Counted from the first letter of the stretch, positions 44,655 to 54,162 are shown. The stretch is 64,000 nucleotides of DNA from Paenibacillus tyrphae (GCF_000722545.1 NZ_JNVM01000003.1:124001-188000), one strand, 5' to 3'. Notes: generated by a model from the letters alone, not told the origin. Translations and numbers: made by a program.

Positions 44655-45479
44655 CTATCGTTTCAGACTGACGACTTCTTGAAGCACTTCGTCGGATGTA
44701 GTAATAATTCTCGAGTTGGACTGGAAACCGCGCTGAGCGATGATCATTTCTGTAAATTCGGACGTTAAATCTACGTTGGACATTTCAAGCTGACCGGAAA
44801 CGATAGCACCTGTTCCCGTAGTCGGGTTGTTTGCCGTGGACCCGTTCGGGTCGATTGCTTCCGTATTCGAGTTTGGCGTCGTCCGGTACAGGTTTCCTCC
44901 AATTTTCTCCAACCCGCCCGGATTCGTTACTTTGGCAACAGCGATGAATTGATTGGTCGGCGTTGCAGCCCCGTCAGCTCCGATGGCGATAATTTCGCCG
45001 GACTGCGAAATCGAGAATGCGGTAACGGCTTCGTCCAACTGCACACCTTGACCGGCAGTATTCAGAACGAACATGCCGTCCGCCGTAACGAGACGACGCT
45101 GGGCATCCAGATCAAAATTGCCGGCACGTGTAAGGAGCGGCTGCCCGTTTACATCTGGAGTCGGAGATACAAGGAAGAACCCGTCCCCGTCAATACGCAA
45201 ATCCGTTATTTTATTCGTCGTTTGGGCGCTGCCGGGTGTGTGGAGAGTATCGATAGCGCCAACCGTCACGCCAAGTCCGATCTGTTTGGCATTAACGCCG
45301 CCCACAGTATCCGTCGGGGCCGTTACGCCTGAAATCTTTTGGCTCATGATGTCTTTGAACGCTACGCGCCCGGCTTTGAAGCCGTACGTGTTCACGTTTG
45401 CGATGTTGTTGCCGATGACGTCAAGCTTCGTTTGAAAGCCTCTCATACCCGAAACGCCGGAATAAAGCGATCTTAACAT
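44655..45479 (-). CDS. flgE: Flagellar hook protein FlgE (FlgG-like short form)
   Basis: The hook subunit of the B. subtilis type, a 274-residue member of the flagellar rod/hook family. It has the N-terminal signature LYSGVSGMRGFQTKLDVIGNNIANVNTYGFK at 4-35 (in parts) and the central D1 domain with LRIDGDGFFLV near 100. The C-terminal signature is SNVDLTSEFTEMIIAQRGFQSNSRIITTSDEVLQEVV near 235-270. ATG 45479 has GGAGGA upstream. FlgG-type rod proteins are close relatives, but position after flgD supports the hook. Confidence 0.92.
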   Translation of the reverse strand: MLRSLYSGVSGMRGFQTKLDVIGNNIANVNTYGFKAGRVAFKDIMSQKISGVTAPTDTVGGVNAKQIGLGVTVGAIDTLHTPGSAQTTNKITDLRIDGDGFFLVSPTPDVNGQPLLTRAGNFDLDAQRRLVTADGMFVLNTAGQGVQLDEAVTAFSISQSGEIIAIGADGAATPTNQFIAVAKVTNPGGLEKIGGNLYRTTPNSNTEAIDPNGSTANNPTTGTGAIVSGQLEMSNVDLTSEFTEMIIAQRGFQSNSRIITTSDEVLQEVVSLKR

Positions 45480-45499
45480 CGTAGTTATCCTCCCATATT

Positions 45500-45531
45500 G
45501 CAACTGCGCATCGATGGATGGAAGCAGTTGC
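45500..45531 (-). promoter_or_regulatory. Inverted repeat just upstream of the flgE ribosome-binding site
   Basis: Perfect 8-bp arms GCAACTGC/GCAGTTGC at 45500-45507 and 45524-45531, ending a few bases before the SD of flgE. There is no U tract. It lies in the largest gap inside the early part of the operon (45480-45641) and may influence hook-gene translation or mRNA processing. Confidence 0.35.
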
Positions 45532-45641
45532 CAATGATGATGTAATTAACGTTAGCTACAGCAAGTTCTATAACACATTCGTTCTTCGGTTGTTTCAGTC
45601 GGTCCACAACCTCGGCCTCCGAAATTCGGGCCGGCCTATCG

Positions 45642-46019
45642 CTACGAAATAATCATGGCTGAGTCGATCTGGGTAAATACGTTGTCCTTCATCGATGCTC
45701 CGTCCATGGCTGTAACTACCGTGCGGTTCTTGATGTTGACGATCAGAGCGGTATCGTTGATCAGCATCAACGAATCCTTTGCCCCTTTGCTCGCGGCTTT
45801 GTCAATCGCGGTGTTAAGCTTGACAAGCTGTTCGGGCCCAAGCTGTATGCCCCGTTGCCGCAAACGTTCTTCCGCGTGATGACTGAAACGCACGAGCTGA
45901 TTTTGCAGCATCGCATCGAACGAGGTTGTCTGAACCCTAGGTTCCGGATCCGTTCGTCGTACGGGCTGCGGCGCCACGGCATTCGGAAACAGGCGACCAA
46001 CCGTTATTCGATCCGTCAT
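45642..46019 (-). CDS. TIGR02530-type flagellar operon protein
   Basis: A 125-residue protein of the small family found between flgD and flgE in Firmicutes and Clostridia, of unknown molecular role. The recognisable core is RFSHHAEERLRQRGIQL, LNTAIDKAASKGAKDSLMLINDTALIVNIKNRTVVTAMD (in parts) and a C-terminal KDNVFTQIDSAMII. There is no signal or membrane segment, so it is cytoplasmic or exported by the flagellar route. It overlaps the flgD stop by 4 bases. Confidence 0.85.
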   Translation of the reverse strand: MTDRITVGRLFPNAVAPQPVRRTDPEPRVQTTSFDAMLQNQLVRFSHHAEERLRQRGIQLGPEQLVKLNTAIDKAASKGAKDSLMLINDTALIVNIKNRTVVTAMDGASMKDNVFTQIDSAMIIS

Positions 46020-46465
46020 GGAGTTACCTCCGGATTGGAAATCTGGCTGATCTGATCCATCTTCACTTCGTCGCCGTTAATTTTTGCGTACTGCTCGTCC
46101 TTCTTCATGAGGATGGACTCTACAGTTCCGGTTTTGACGATAGATTTGTTGTTTTTATCAACATAGGTGTAGGTAACCTTTTTACCAATCAAACTGGAAG
46201 CAAATCCTAGCGACTGCCGAAGCATTTTCATTTCCGAGCTCATCTTGGTAAGCTGCTCGACGGATGTAAATTGAGCCATCTGAGCGATGAATTCTTTATC
46301 CTGCATCGGCTGCGTCGGATCCTGGTTTTGCAATTGGGTCATGAGAATTTTAAGGAATTCGTCTTGTCCCAATTTCCCTTTGTCCTCGGCTTTGCCGGCG
46401 TTCTGAATATTTCCTTTGGCGTAATACGGCCATATATTCCTGGTGCTGACATTTGAATCGGGCAC
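46016..46465 (-). CDS. flgD: Flagellar hook-assembly scaffold FlgD
   Basis: Caps the growing hook and is exported by the flagellar system. The 149-residue product has the family N-terminal block LGQDEFLKILMTQLQNQDPTQPMQDKEFIAQMAQFTSVEQL at about 32-72 (in parts) and a short C-terminal region with GKKVTYTYVDKNNK. It lacks the larger Ig-like domain of E. coli FlgD, as in Bacillus. The start is GTG 46465 after GGGGTGA. It follows fliK. Confidence 0.94.
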   Translation of the reverse strand: MPDSNVSTRNIWPYYAKGNIQNAGKAEDKGKLGQDEFLKILMTQLQNQDPTQPMQDKEFIAQMAQFTSVEQLTKMSSEMKMLRQSLGFASSLIGKKVTYTYVDKNNKSIVKTGTVESILMKKDEQYAKINGDEVKMDQISQISNPEVTP

Positions 46466-46499
46466 GGTTTCACCCCCTGCTCCATCGGTGTAAGCTTAC

Positions 46500-47975
46500 T
46501 TAGGCCGTAACGTCAATCGATCCGGTTCCCAGACTGCCTGCGGTGCTTGAAGTCTTCGCTTCTTCCTTCAGCTCGTCTTCCATCGCGGCAATTCGGCCGC
46601 TGGCGGCTTTCTGCTGCTTGGAGGATTGTCCGGACTGCTGCTGCTGGCGTCCTTCCTGGAACATGCCGGACTGGTAGTTCTGGCTTTGGCTTACTTCGAG
46701 CTTCTCTACTTGGATGCCCTGACTTTGCAATGTTGTTCTGAGCTGCGACAACTGACTCTCCAGCATTTCCTTACCGGCCAAGCTGTCCGCTACGAACTGG
46801 GCAATAAGCTGTCCGTTATGCATAGTCAATTTAACTTCGACATGTCCGAGATGTTGAGGATACAACGAAATTTTAGCCTCGGTCATCCCGTCTGCCGAGG
46901 TTCCCATGAATATGGAACGAACGACAAACTGCGTCATGTCCTCCGAAAAAGTAGCTGCCTGCATCTGCACTACCGGCGCTTTTATCTGCGCATTATTGCC
47001 TTGCTGCTTGATGTATTCGTGCAGCGGCATCGGCTGACCTTCCGTTCCGTCTATCATTCCCGCGTTCAGCGGTTCAAACAAAGGCCCTTCGTCTGCTTTC
47101 GGCGGGTCCAGATGAAGCTGAACCATCGTTGCCTTGGCTGTAAGCGCTTCGAGCTTTTGCACTGGGCTGGAGACCACTTGAACAAGCTTCCCGGCATCTG
47201 AAGACGGAGCTGCTTCCGCTGTCGCTGCGGTCTGTATAATAGAAGAAACACGGCGTTGATCGGCGCTTGGTTTTTGCAACTCGCTTAATTTGGACGCGGC
47301 AGACATCAGTACAGCCGGCAATTCTTTCACGGTTTGCTGAAGCTTCGAATCTGTTTTCCCTTCCGCTACCAGGTCTTTCAGCTGTTTCAACAATGCGGCG
47401 GCTTCCTGCGCCGTCAGCGCTTTGGGCTGCTGAATCGCGCCAAGCTCATCGTTCTTCGTCTCCGCAGTTGTATCCACGGCAGGCGTCAAAGGAATAAACA
47501 GCAGCGGATTAAGCGCATCTGCACTCTCTTCCGGTTTGTTTCCTTCGCCTGTTGGAGCAGTCGCTTGATTGCTTTCCGGCTGATTCAAGGGAAGTGCTGC
47601 CAACAATGCTTGAAGCTGCAGCAACCAAGCTTGCAAATCCGGATTGTTCATCAGCGCGTTCGCATCCTCGCCCTTAGCCGAGTCGAGCAGTTGGATCAAG
47701 CCGTCGATTTGTTGAGCCGTTTGAGCCTGCTCCTGATCCGCCGTCTGCGGAAGCGCGGCAATTAAAGGAGCGATCAACTGAGCAAGTGCCGACAAGCCGG
47801 CGTTTCCTGCAGTGGTAGCCCCCGCTCCGGAAGCATCCCCTGTCATCATACCGCTTAGAGCCGACGAGAAGGATCCAGTCCCTCCGGCTGCATTCCCCGT
47901 ACTGGCCGAAGCATTTGAGCCGGCAGCGGATGTCCCGGCAGATGCGGCCACAGGAGTTTGTGTCGAAATTTCCAT
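46500..47975 (-). CDS. fliK: Flagellar hook-length control protein FliK
   Basis: An exported molecular ruler that triggers the FlhB substrate switch. The 491-residue product has an Ala/Ser/Gly/Thr-rich, poorly ordered N-terminal region (about 1-60) and a Gln/Pro-rich middle. The conserved C-terminal Flg_hook domain is near 370-450 (ISLYPQHLGHVEVKLTMHNGQLIAQFVADS in parts, then LSQLRTTLQSQGIQVEKLEV). A Gln-rich tail follows. It lies between the ylxF-like gene and flgD, as expected. Confidence 0.93.
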   Translation of the reverse strand: MEISTQTPVAASAGTSAAGSNASASTGNAAGGTGSFSSALSGMMTGDASGAGATTAGNAGLSALAQLIAPLIAALPQTADQEQAQTAQQIDGLIQLLDSAKGEDANALMNNPDLQAWLLQLQALLAALPLNQPESNQATAPTGEGNKPEESADALNPLLFIPLTPAVDTTAETKNDELGAIQQPKALTAQEAAALLKQLKDLVAEGKTDSKLQQTVKELPAVLMSAASKLSELQKPSADQRRVSSIIQTAATAEAAPSSDAGKLVQVVSSPVQKLEALTAKATMVQLHLDPPKADEGPLFEPLNAGMIDGTEGQPMPLHEYIKQQGNNAQIKAPVVQMQAATFSEDMTQFVVRSIFMGTSADGMTEAKISLYPQHLGHVEVKLTMHNGQLIAQFVADSLAGKEMLESQLSQLRTTLQSQGIQVEKLEVSQSQNYQSGMFQEGRQQQQSGQSSKQQKAASGRIAAMEDELKEEAKTSSTAGSLGTGSIDVTA

Positions 47976-48002
47976 CTTTTTTTCACCTCCTTTCCATTGT
48001 GA

Positions 48003-48926
48003 TTATTGAACCAATCGGGCCGAGATCAGCGCTGCGGTTTCTTTGGACTGATCCGATATAGCCGCCAAAATTCTGGAACGCCCGCCGCTATCCATAGAGC
48101 TCAAGATGGAGATCACTTTGTCGGGATTCGATTTCTGCATTTCCATCAGGACAGTAGCCGCACTTTTGGGCGTCATATTCGAAAACGTGCTGCCCAAATC
48201 GTCCTTGCTCAGCTTGTCCGCAGGCTTCTTGCTCTGCGCCGCCAATTCTTTCAAGCGTTCCTGCAGGGCTGCAATTTCCGTATCCCTTACGTTCGTTTGG
48301 TCCTTCAGCAGAATCGAGGCGTCAGCGGCCTTCTTCGGGTCCATCTTCTCCAGCACCTTGACGCGCTCGTCCGGCTTCATCATCCCAAGTACCAGAACCA
48401 ATTCTTTGGAGGTTAAGTTCTCCATAATCGGCGCTGATTTGCTCGGCGACATCTTTGCATACATGGTAGCAAGCTGTTGAATTTGATGCGCATACTCCTC
48501 ATCGCTCAAAGTCTTGCTTTTTGCGCTTTCTTCCAATGTACTGTTCTTGAGCTGCAATTCCTTTATCGTCTCATCCCGCTGCTGCAGCGAGGCTTCCGCC
48601 TTTTTCAGCGCCTGCTCCATTTCCTGAAGCTTGGCCGTCGTGCCGGCATTCGCATTATCCTGTGCCGGAGCGGACGACTCGGCCCCGGCCGGTTGAGCCG
48701 TATCCGGCTTGTTTGCCGTTTCCTTCGTTTTCGGATCAGGGATGATGCTGTTCACGATAGGAATTTTATTGGCTGCCCGAAGGACGTTGTTCATCACATC
48801 ATAATCGAAAATCGTCAGCAGAACGCCGAGCAGTACAGCTGTAAAAACAAAAGGGATAAGGAACCATATTAAAAACCGCTCCATAGCTCCGTAAGAGGAG
48901 GACTGCTCCGTATCTGTGTTTGCCAC
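48003..48926 (-). CDS. YlxF-like membrane protein with MgtE-N-like repeats
   Basis: A 307-residue protein in the place of B. subtilis ylxF, between fliJ and fliK. It has one membrane helix (FLIWFLIPFVFTAVLLGVLLTIF, about 18-40), a Pro/Ala-rich linker, and a coiled coil at about 95-145. Two MgtE-N-like helical repeats follow: AKMSPSKSAPIMENLTSKELVLVLGMMKPDERVKVLEKM (about 158-200, read in parts) and FSNMTPKSAATVLMEMQKSNPDKVISILSSM near 250. Related proteins act as motility chaperones in other bacteria; the exact function here is unknown. GTG 48926 has GGAGGTG 5 nt upstream. Confidence 0.8.
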   Translation of the reverse strand: MANTDTEQSSSYGAMERFLIWFLIPFVFTAVLLGVLLTIFDYDVMNNVLRAANKIPIVNSIIPDPKTKETANKPDTAQPAGAESSAPAQDNANAGTTAKLQEMEQALKKAEASLQQRDETIKELQLKNSTLEESAKSKTLSDEEYAHQIQQLATMYAKMSPSKSAPIMENLTSKELVLVLGMMKPDERVKVLEKMDPKKAADASILLKDQTNVRDTEIAALQERLKELAAQSKKPADKLSKDDLGSTFSNMTPKSAATVLMEMQKSNPDKVISILSSMDSGGRSRILAAISDQSKETAALISARLVQ

Positions 48927-48953
48927 TTCCTCACCTCCCCGCATTTTCATTAA

Positions 48954-49394
48954 TTACGACAGCCGTTTAAAACGATTTGTCGCCATTTCATCCAACTGAT
49001 TTTGTTCTTTCTTCAAAACCTCGCTGGAAAAATGCTGAAACGCTCTTTCTTTCGCTTTCGTCCAAACTTTTTCTTCAATCATCTTACCGGTCAAATCATC
49101 CTGTTTGAGCTGCACGATCGTTTTGGCTTCTTGCACATCCCGATGCTTGAGCTGAATGCGACCGTCAATATGGTTCACGTAACTTTGCATCATGAGCAGG
49201 TTGGATACCGTTGTCACTTGGCTGGAAGACTTATGCAGCTCTTCTTGCATCTCGTGCTTGGCTTTCTCCAGCTCGGCCAGAGAAGATTCCTCCGCACGCA
49301 TTTTACCGATGGCTTCGGATAGCATCCATTCCGCTTGCGTTTTCTCGTTCATCTTCAAATCAACGATTTTTTGAAAAGCGTATCGAAACCGCAT
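48954..49394 (-). CDS. fliJ: Flagellar export chaperone FliJ
   Basis: A coiled-coil stalk protein that links the FliI ATPase to FlhA, comparable to the gamma subunit of F-ATPase. The 146-residue product is almost entirely helical, opening MRFRYAFQKIVDLKMNEKTQAEW. ATG 49394 gives the family length; ATG 49406 adds four residues, and neither has ideal SD spacing. The start region lies 8 bp from the fliI stop, suggesting coupling. Confidence 0.9.
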   Translation of the reverse strand: MRFRYAFQKIVDLKMNEKTQAEWMLSEAIGKMRAEESSLAELEKAKHEMQEELHKSSSQVTTVSNLLMMQSYVNHIDGRIQLKHRDVQEAKTIVQLKQDDLTGKMIEEKVWTKAKERAFQHFSSEVLKKEQNQLDEMATNRFKRLS

Positions 49395-49402
49395 GCTCCT
49401 TC

Positions 49403-50722
49403 TCATCCCCTGTAAAATTCTCGAATTAGCCTTTCCTGCGCTTCCGCGTATGTCAGCTTCTCCGTAACGCGCTGTCGCGTATAATCCCATATCGCTTGTA
49501 TCGAATCGAGAGATTGATCAATTTCTGAATTTGATCCTCGCTGGTACGCCCCGATATTGATCAGATCCTCCGAATCTTTATACACAGATAACAATCTTTT
49601 TAAATTCTCGGCTGCAAGCTGCTGTTCGTGAGGAACAATTTCTTTCATCACCCGGCTAACGCTGGCAAGAACGTCGATAGCGGGGTAGTGCCCGCGGTTG
49701 GCTATGTTACGGTTCAACACGATATGACCATCCAGTATTCCCCGTACAGCATCCGCAATCGGCTCATTCATATCATCCCCGTCGACAAGGACCGTGTAAA
49801 AGGCTGTAATGGAACCTTTAGGTCCGGTGCCCGACCGCTCCAGCAGCTTAGGAAGCGTTGCGAAAACGGAAGGCGTATAGCCGCGAGTTGCAGGAGGTTC
49901 GCCTACCGCCAAGCCGACCTCACGCTGTGCCATGGCAAACCGGGTCACCGAGTCCATCATCATCATCACGTTCATCCCGCGATCGCGAAAAAATTCGGCG
50001 ATCGTTGTAGCGATCAGCGCACCTTTGATCCGGATGAGCGCCGGTTGATCCGACGTTGCGACAATGACAACCGAACGGGCCAGCCCTTCGGGACCGAGAT
50101 CGCGTTCGATAAAATCGAGTACCTCTCTGCCGCGTTCTCCGATTAGCGCAATTACATTCACATCGGCTGACGTGTTGCGGGCGACCATTCCCATCAGCGT
50201 ACTTTTACCGACGCCGGACCCGGCGAAAATACCTACGCGCTGTCCCTTGCCTATCGTCAGCAGGCCGTCGATGCATCGTACACCGACGCTTATCGGGTCT
50301 AGAACGCGCGGCCGTTTTAACGGATTGTTAGGTATATTATTAGTAGAATATTGGGTCATGCGCGACGGTAAAAACGTTCCATCGAGCGGTTGCCCGAGCC
50401 CGTCCAGCACTTTGCCGAGCAGTTCGTGCCCTACCTGCACCGTCAGCGGCTTGCCGGTTCCGACTACATCGCAGCCTGGACCGATCGCATGAAGCTCGCC
50501 GAGCGGCATAAGAATAACCTTGTTGTTCTTAAAGCCGACAACTTCCGCTTTGAGCGGCTGGTTCGATTTGAACGGATAGATGTAGCATACGTCGCCGATG
50601 CTCGCATCTGGTCCCTCCGATTCGACCGTTAATCCAATGACCTGAGTGACTTTTCCGTTTACGCGCACCGGGTCGACTTGACTTAAATGCTCTATGTATT
50701 TCTGCGCGGATGGCACCTGCAT
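49403..50722 (-). CDS. fliI: Flagellum-specific ATPase FliI
   Basis: The export ATPase. The 439-residue product has an N-terminal beta-barrel domain, Walker A GSGVGKST at 168-175, IGERGREVLDFIE near 192, Walker B MMMMDSVTRFAMAQREVGL near 245 and the GEPPATRGYTPSVF block near 265. The C-terminal helices (LDSIQAIWDYTRQRVTEKLTYAE) contact FliJ. It follows fliH, its regulator, by 3 bp. Confidence 0.97.
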   Translation of the reverse strand: MQVPSAQKYIEHLSQVDPVRVNGKVTQVIGLTVESEGPDASIGDVCYIYPFKSNQPLKAEVVGFKNNKVILMPLGELHAIGPGCDVVGTGKPLTVQVGHELLGKVLDGLGQPLDGTFLPSRMTQYSTNNIPNNPLKRPRVLDPISVGVRCIDGLLTIGKGQRVGIFAGSGVGKSTLMGMVARNTSADVNVIALIGERGREVLDFIERDLGPEGLARSVVIVATSDQPALIRIKGALIATTIAEFFRDRGMNVMMMMDSVTRFAMAQREVGLAVGEPPATRGYTPSVFATLPKLLERSGTGPKGSITAFYTVLVDGDDMNEPIADAVRGILDGHIVLNRNIANRGHYPAIDVLASVSRVMKEIVPHEQQLAAENLKRLLSVYKDSEDLINIGAYQRGSNSEIDQSLDSIQAIWDYTRQRVTEKLTYAEAQERLIREFYRG

Positions 50723-50725
50723 GAT

Positions 50726-51544
50726 CTAAGATCCCTCGCTTCGCAGCGCCACTTGCCGAAGCGCATTCTTGATTTCGTTCAGCTGCGTGTCGATGCGGGC
50801 GTCGATGCTTCCGAAGGAGGACCGAATGACACATCCGCGATCTTGTACCGAAGCATCCGGAATAATTTGTAGCTCCGCTTGCGAATCTAAGTGCAACAAA
50901 AGTTCTTCTCGTGCGTCTTGTATATAGGAGAATTGAGAAGGCGATACGCAAAGCGCAATAATTCCCTTTTCTCTTCGCCTCGACAGTACCTTTTGGATCA
51001 GTTCGATGACCCATTCGGATTCCAGCGTCAGCTGGCGGTCGACGATTTTCTCGGCAATCGAGCAGCTGAGTTCGATTAAGAACGGTTCGGATTCTTGAAT
51101 GATCTGTTGCTTTAGTACATACGATTGTTCCAAGATTTGCGACGCTTCCTGCAGCATGCTGTCGTACTGCTGGCGAAGCTCCGCTTCGGCTCTGGCCAAC
51201 CCTTCCTGGTAGCCTTGCTCGAAGCCCCGGTCCATCGCTTGCTCGATCGTTTCCTGATCCAACTGTCTGCGCTCGTCCCACCAAGCTTCAATCTCGGCTT
51301 GAGCCTGCTGTCTGATGGCTGCGGCCTCATCCATGGCGGCGCGTACTTGTTCTTCGGCAAACGATTCGGCGTCTTGAAGAATCTGGTCCTTCATCTGCAT
51401 CAGGTTGTCGAGCTCAAGCTGTTGTTCCTCCGTCAGTTCGCCGTCTTGCAGCTGTTCTTGTTTAAGAACGGGAGGAGTCGGAAGCTCGACAAGCTTGCTG
51501 TCTTCCTTAGCTACATATTGAAACGATTTGATGACATTAGACAA
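50726..51544 (-). CDS. fliH: Flagellar assembly protein FliH
   Basis: A peripheral stator-like regulator of FliI. The 272-residue product has a variable N-terminal part, a long Gln/Glu/Arg-rich helix at about 60-150, and the C-terminal FliH/V-ATPase E domain (IAEKIVDRQLTLESEWVIELIQKVLS near 175, IIPDASVQDRGCVIRSSFGSIDARIDTQLNEIKNAL near 225 in parts). I chose TTG 51544 because AGGAG lies 9 nt upstream and the family begins MSNVIK-like; the open frame runs further into fliG. It overlaps fliG by 8 bases. Confidence 0.88.
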   Translation of the reverse strand: MSNVIKSFQYVAKEDSKLVELPTPPVLKQEQLQDGELTEEQQLELDNLMQMKDQILQDAESFAEEQVRAAMDEAAAIRQQAQAEIEAWWDERRQLDQETIEQAMDRGFEQGYQEGLARAEAELRQQYDSMLQEASQILEQSYVLKQQIIQESEPFLIELSCSIAEKIVDRQLTLESEWVIELIQKVLSRRREKGIIALCVSPSQFSYIQDAREELLLHLDSQAELQIIPDASVQDRGCVIRSSFGSIDARIDTQLNEIKNALRQVALRSEGS

Positions 51545-52553
51545 TAATATCATCTCCTCCGCCACGGGCGATGATGATTTCACCGGCTTCTTCCAAACGC
51601 CTGATCGTAGCTACGATGCGTGTTTGTGCTTCTTCGACGTCACGCAGCCGAACCGGACCCATGTATTCCATTTCTTCCCGGAACGTTTCGGCCATCCGCT
51701 TGGACATGTTTTTGAAAATGGCTTCCCGAACTTCTTCGCTGGCCACTTTAAGCGCCAGTTGGAGGTCGGCATTTTCGATGTCGCGGATAATCCGTTGGAT
51801 CGAGCGGTTGTCGATGTTGACGATGTCTTCGAATACGAACATCCGCTTCTTGATTTCCTCGGCAAGCTCAGGATCCTGAATCTCGAGCGAATCGAGGATC
51901 GTACGCTCTGTCCCGCGGTCGACGCCGTTCAAAATTTGAACGACGGCTGAAATCCCGCCGGCATTCGTGTAGTCCTGCGTAACCGTGGCGGAAAGCTTCT
52001 GCTCAAGCACCCGCTCGACTTGGCTGATGACCTCCGGCGACGTGCTGTCCATCAAAGCAACCCGTTTCGCCACATCCGCCTGCTTCTCTTGCGGAAGCGA
52101 GGACAGGATAATGGAGGCTTGCTCCGGCTGCAGGTACGCGAGAACCAGAGCAATCGTTTGCGAATTTTCATTCTGGATGAAGTTCAAGATTTGAGCAGGA
52201 TCGGCTTTCCGGGCAAAATCGAAAGGTCTCACTTGAAGCGTCGCCGTCAGCCGATTGATGATATCCAATGCTTTTTGAGATCCGAGCGCTTTCTCCAAAA
52301 TCTCTTTCGCATAAGTGATACCGCCTTGCGATATGAATTCTTGGGCTAAGCAAATTTGATGGAACTCTGCCAAGATCGCTTCTTTTTCGGCGTTGTCAAC
52401 TTTTCTGACATTGGCTATTTCCAAAGTGAGCTGCTCAATTTCTTCGTCGCGCAGATGTTTAAAAATTTGAGCGGACACTTCCGGACCCAAACTAATCAAT
52501 AGAATTGCGGCTTTTTGTCGCCCCGTTAAACCCGGTTGCTGTACTTTAGCCAA
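51537..52553 (-). CDS. fliG: Flagellar motor switch protein FliG
   Basis: The torque-generating C-ring protein between FliF and the stator. The 338-residue product contains LTGRQKAAILLISLGPEVSAQIFKHL near 10-35 (in parts), the middle EHPQ-like surface replaced by NENSQTIALVLAYLQPEQAS near 120, and the C-terminal torque helix with MFVFEDIVNIDNRSIQRIIRDI near 225. Length equals the B. subtilis protein. TTG 52553 has GAGGTG 8 nt upstream, and the alternative GTG 52562 is too close to it. Confidence 0.97.
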   Translation of the reverse strand: MAKVQQPGLTGRQKAAILLISLGPEVSAQIFKHLRDEEIEQLTLEIANVRKVDNAEKEAILAEFHQICLAQEFISQGGITYAKEILEKALGSQKALDIINRLTATLQVRPFDFARKADPAQILNFIQNENSQTIALVLAYLQPEQASIILSSLPQEKQADVAKRVALMDSTSPEVISQVERVLEQKLSATVTQDYTNAGGISAVVQILNGVDRGTERTILDSLEIQDPELAEEIKKRMFVFEDIVNIDNRSIQRIIRDIENADLQLALKVASEEVREAIFKNMSKRMAETFREEMEYMGPVRLRDVEEAQTRIVATIRRLEEAGEIIIARGGGDDIIV

Positions 52554-52566
52554 GTGTTGCACACCT

Positions 52567-54162
52567 CTATTCGTCTACTAACCAAGTGCGAAGCAGATTA
52601 ACAAATTCTTCCGGTTTTTTCTTGGCAAGCTGTTCCAGCTGCTTGCGCACTTGATTTTCATTGTTCAAGTTATCGATATCGATGGTCGGGAATTCCACCC
52701 GTGGCGACTCGTCCAAAATTTCTTCTTCTTCCTCTTGCTGCGCCTTGCGTCTGCGCATAAACCAGTAGGCGCCTCCGCCAAGCAATGCAAGAGCCAATCC
52801 GCCGAGTGCACCGTAGAGCAGCATCGAATTCGTGCTTGTTCCCTGGGTTTCATTCGTTTTAGCGAACGTGTGAGGAAACACCGTTACTTTTTTAGCTAGC
52901 TCTGCGTCCGTTATCTGTGGCTTGTTATCGGCCAAGCCTGCACGCACCACGTTGACAAGCATATTCCGAATCTCATTCACCGTCTCTGGCGTAAGCGAGT
53001 TCGGATTTTGCGGATCGGGTGGTTCAATGCCAACGTTAATGGTTAAATCTTTTACTATGTAGGGCGTCATCTCAATTTCGTTCGTAATCCGGTTGACTTC
53101 CCGATTTACCGTTTTTTGTACCTCTTCGGAATTCGTTTTTCCGTTATTGCTGCTGCCTGGATATCCCGGCACATCTGTCGCGCCCGTTCCCGGTACGCCG
53201 GACGTCCCTGCGCTGCCGTCGCTCGTATAGTTCTTTTGGATCTCTTGGATGGAAATATCGAGCCCGGTTTGGTCTACCGTATTCGGCGCAGTCACCAGTT
53301 GTTCTTTGCGCTTCGTCTGATCGAAGTTCATCGTAGAGAACACACTTACGATCACTTTGTCCCGGCCGAGAATGGAGCCGAGCATTTGCTGCACGTTGCG
53401 CTGCACGTCGTTTCTGAACTTGTTGTTGATTTCGAACTGCTGCAAAGCGAGATTGGAAGCTCCGTTCACTTTGCCGTTCGCTTTGGAGTACTCAAGCAGA
53501 TCGCCGTTTTGATCGGAAATCGTAATGTTCTCGACCGGCAGCCCTTTAATGCTGTGAGAAACCAAGTTGTACATCGTATCGACCTTGGCCTGATCAAGCG
53601 TATAGCCCGGCTTGATATCAAGCACGACGGAGGCCGATGCTTTCTCCGGTTGCTCCCCCTTCCGCAAGAACAAGCTTTCCTGTGGCAAGCTGATCAATAC
53701 TTTCGAGCTTGCGATCGCATTGTTCGAGTTGATGAGCTGCTGCAGCTCGCCTTGAACGGCATTGACATATTTGACATCGAATTCTCTGTCCGTAGTGCCG
53801 AAGGTGCTGCTTTGGCTGAAGGCGCCATAGCCGACGTTGCCGTTTTTGTTCAAGCCTTGCGATTCGACGGCAAGCTTGACGCTGGCGACTTGACTGCGCG
53901 GAACGCCGATGCTTTTTCCGTCTTCGCTGAGCTGATACGGGATTTTGGCGCCGTCCAAGTACGCTTTGATGGCCGCTGCGTCGCTTGGCTGCAAGTTCGT
54001 ATAAGCCAAGGCGTACTCGGTTTTAGAAAAATTATAACTAATAATACCCACCGTCAGTATGACTAAAATCACAGTTGCGACAACAGTCCACTTTTGCGTT
54101 TTACTGAATTGATTCCAATATTGCTTCGTTCGGTTCCAATATTGGAGCACATTTTCGTTCAC
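52567..54162 (-). CDS. fliF: Flagellar MS-ring protein FliF
   Basis: Forms the membrane ring on which the motor is built. The 531-residue product has a first membrane helix near 25-45 (WTVVATVILVILTVGIISYNF) and ring-building motifs (LPYQLSEDGKSIGVPRSQVA, GYTLDQAKVDTMYNLVSHSI). A large extracytoplasmic region at about 45-430 precedes a second membrane helix near 445 (LLYGALGGLALALLGGGAYWF). The cytoplasmic FliG-binding tail lies at about 500-531. The start is GTG 54162 after GGGGTGA. Confidence 0.96.
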   Translation of the reverse strand: MNENVLQYWNRTKQYWNQFSKTQKWTVVATVILVILTVGIISYNFSKTEYALAYTNLQPSDAAAIKAYLDGAKIPYQLSEDGKSIGVPRSQVASVKLAVESQGLNKNGNVGYGAFSQSSTFGTTDREFDVKYVNAVQGELQQLINSNNAIASSKVLISLPQESLFLRKGEQPEKASASVVLDIKPGYTLDQAKVDTMYNLVSHSIKGLPVENITISDQNGDLLEYSKANGKVNGASNLALQQFEINNKFRNDVQRNVQQMLGSILGRDKVIVSVFSTMNFDQTKRKEQLVTAPNTVDQTGLDISIQEIQKNYTSDGSAGTSGVPGTGATDVPGYPGSSNNGKTNSEEVQKTVNREVNRITNEIEMTPYIVKDLTINVGIEPPDPQNPNSLTPETVNEIRNMLVNVVRAGLADNKPQITDAELAKKVTVFPHTFAKTNETQGTSTNSMLLYGALGGLALALLGGGAYWFMRRRKAQQEEEEEILDESPRVEFPTIDIDNLNNENQVRKQLEQLAKKKPEEFVNLLRTWLVDE

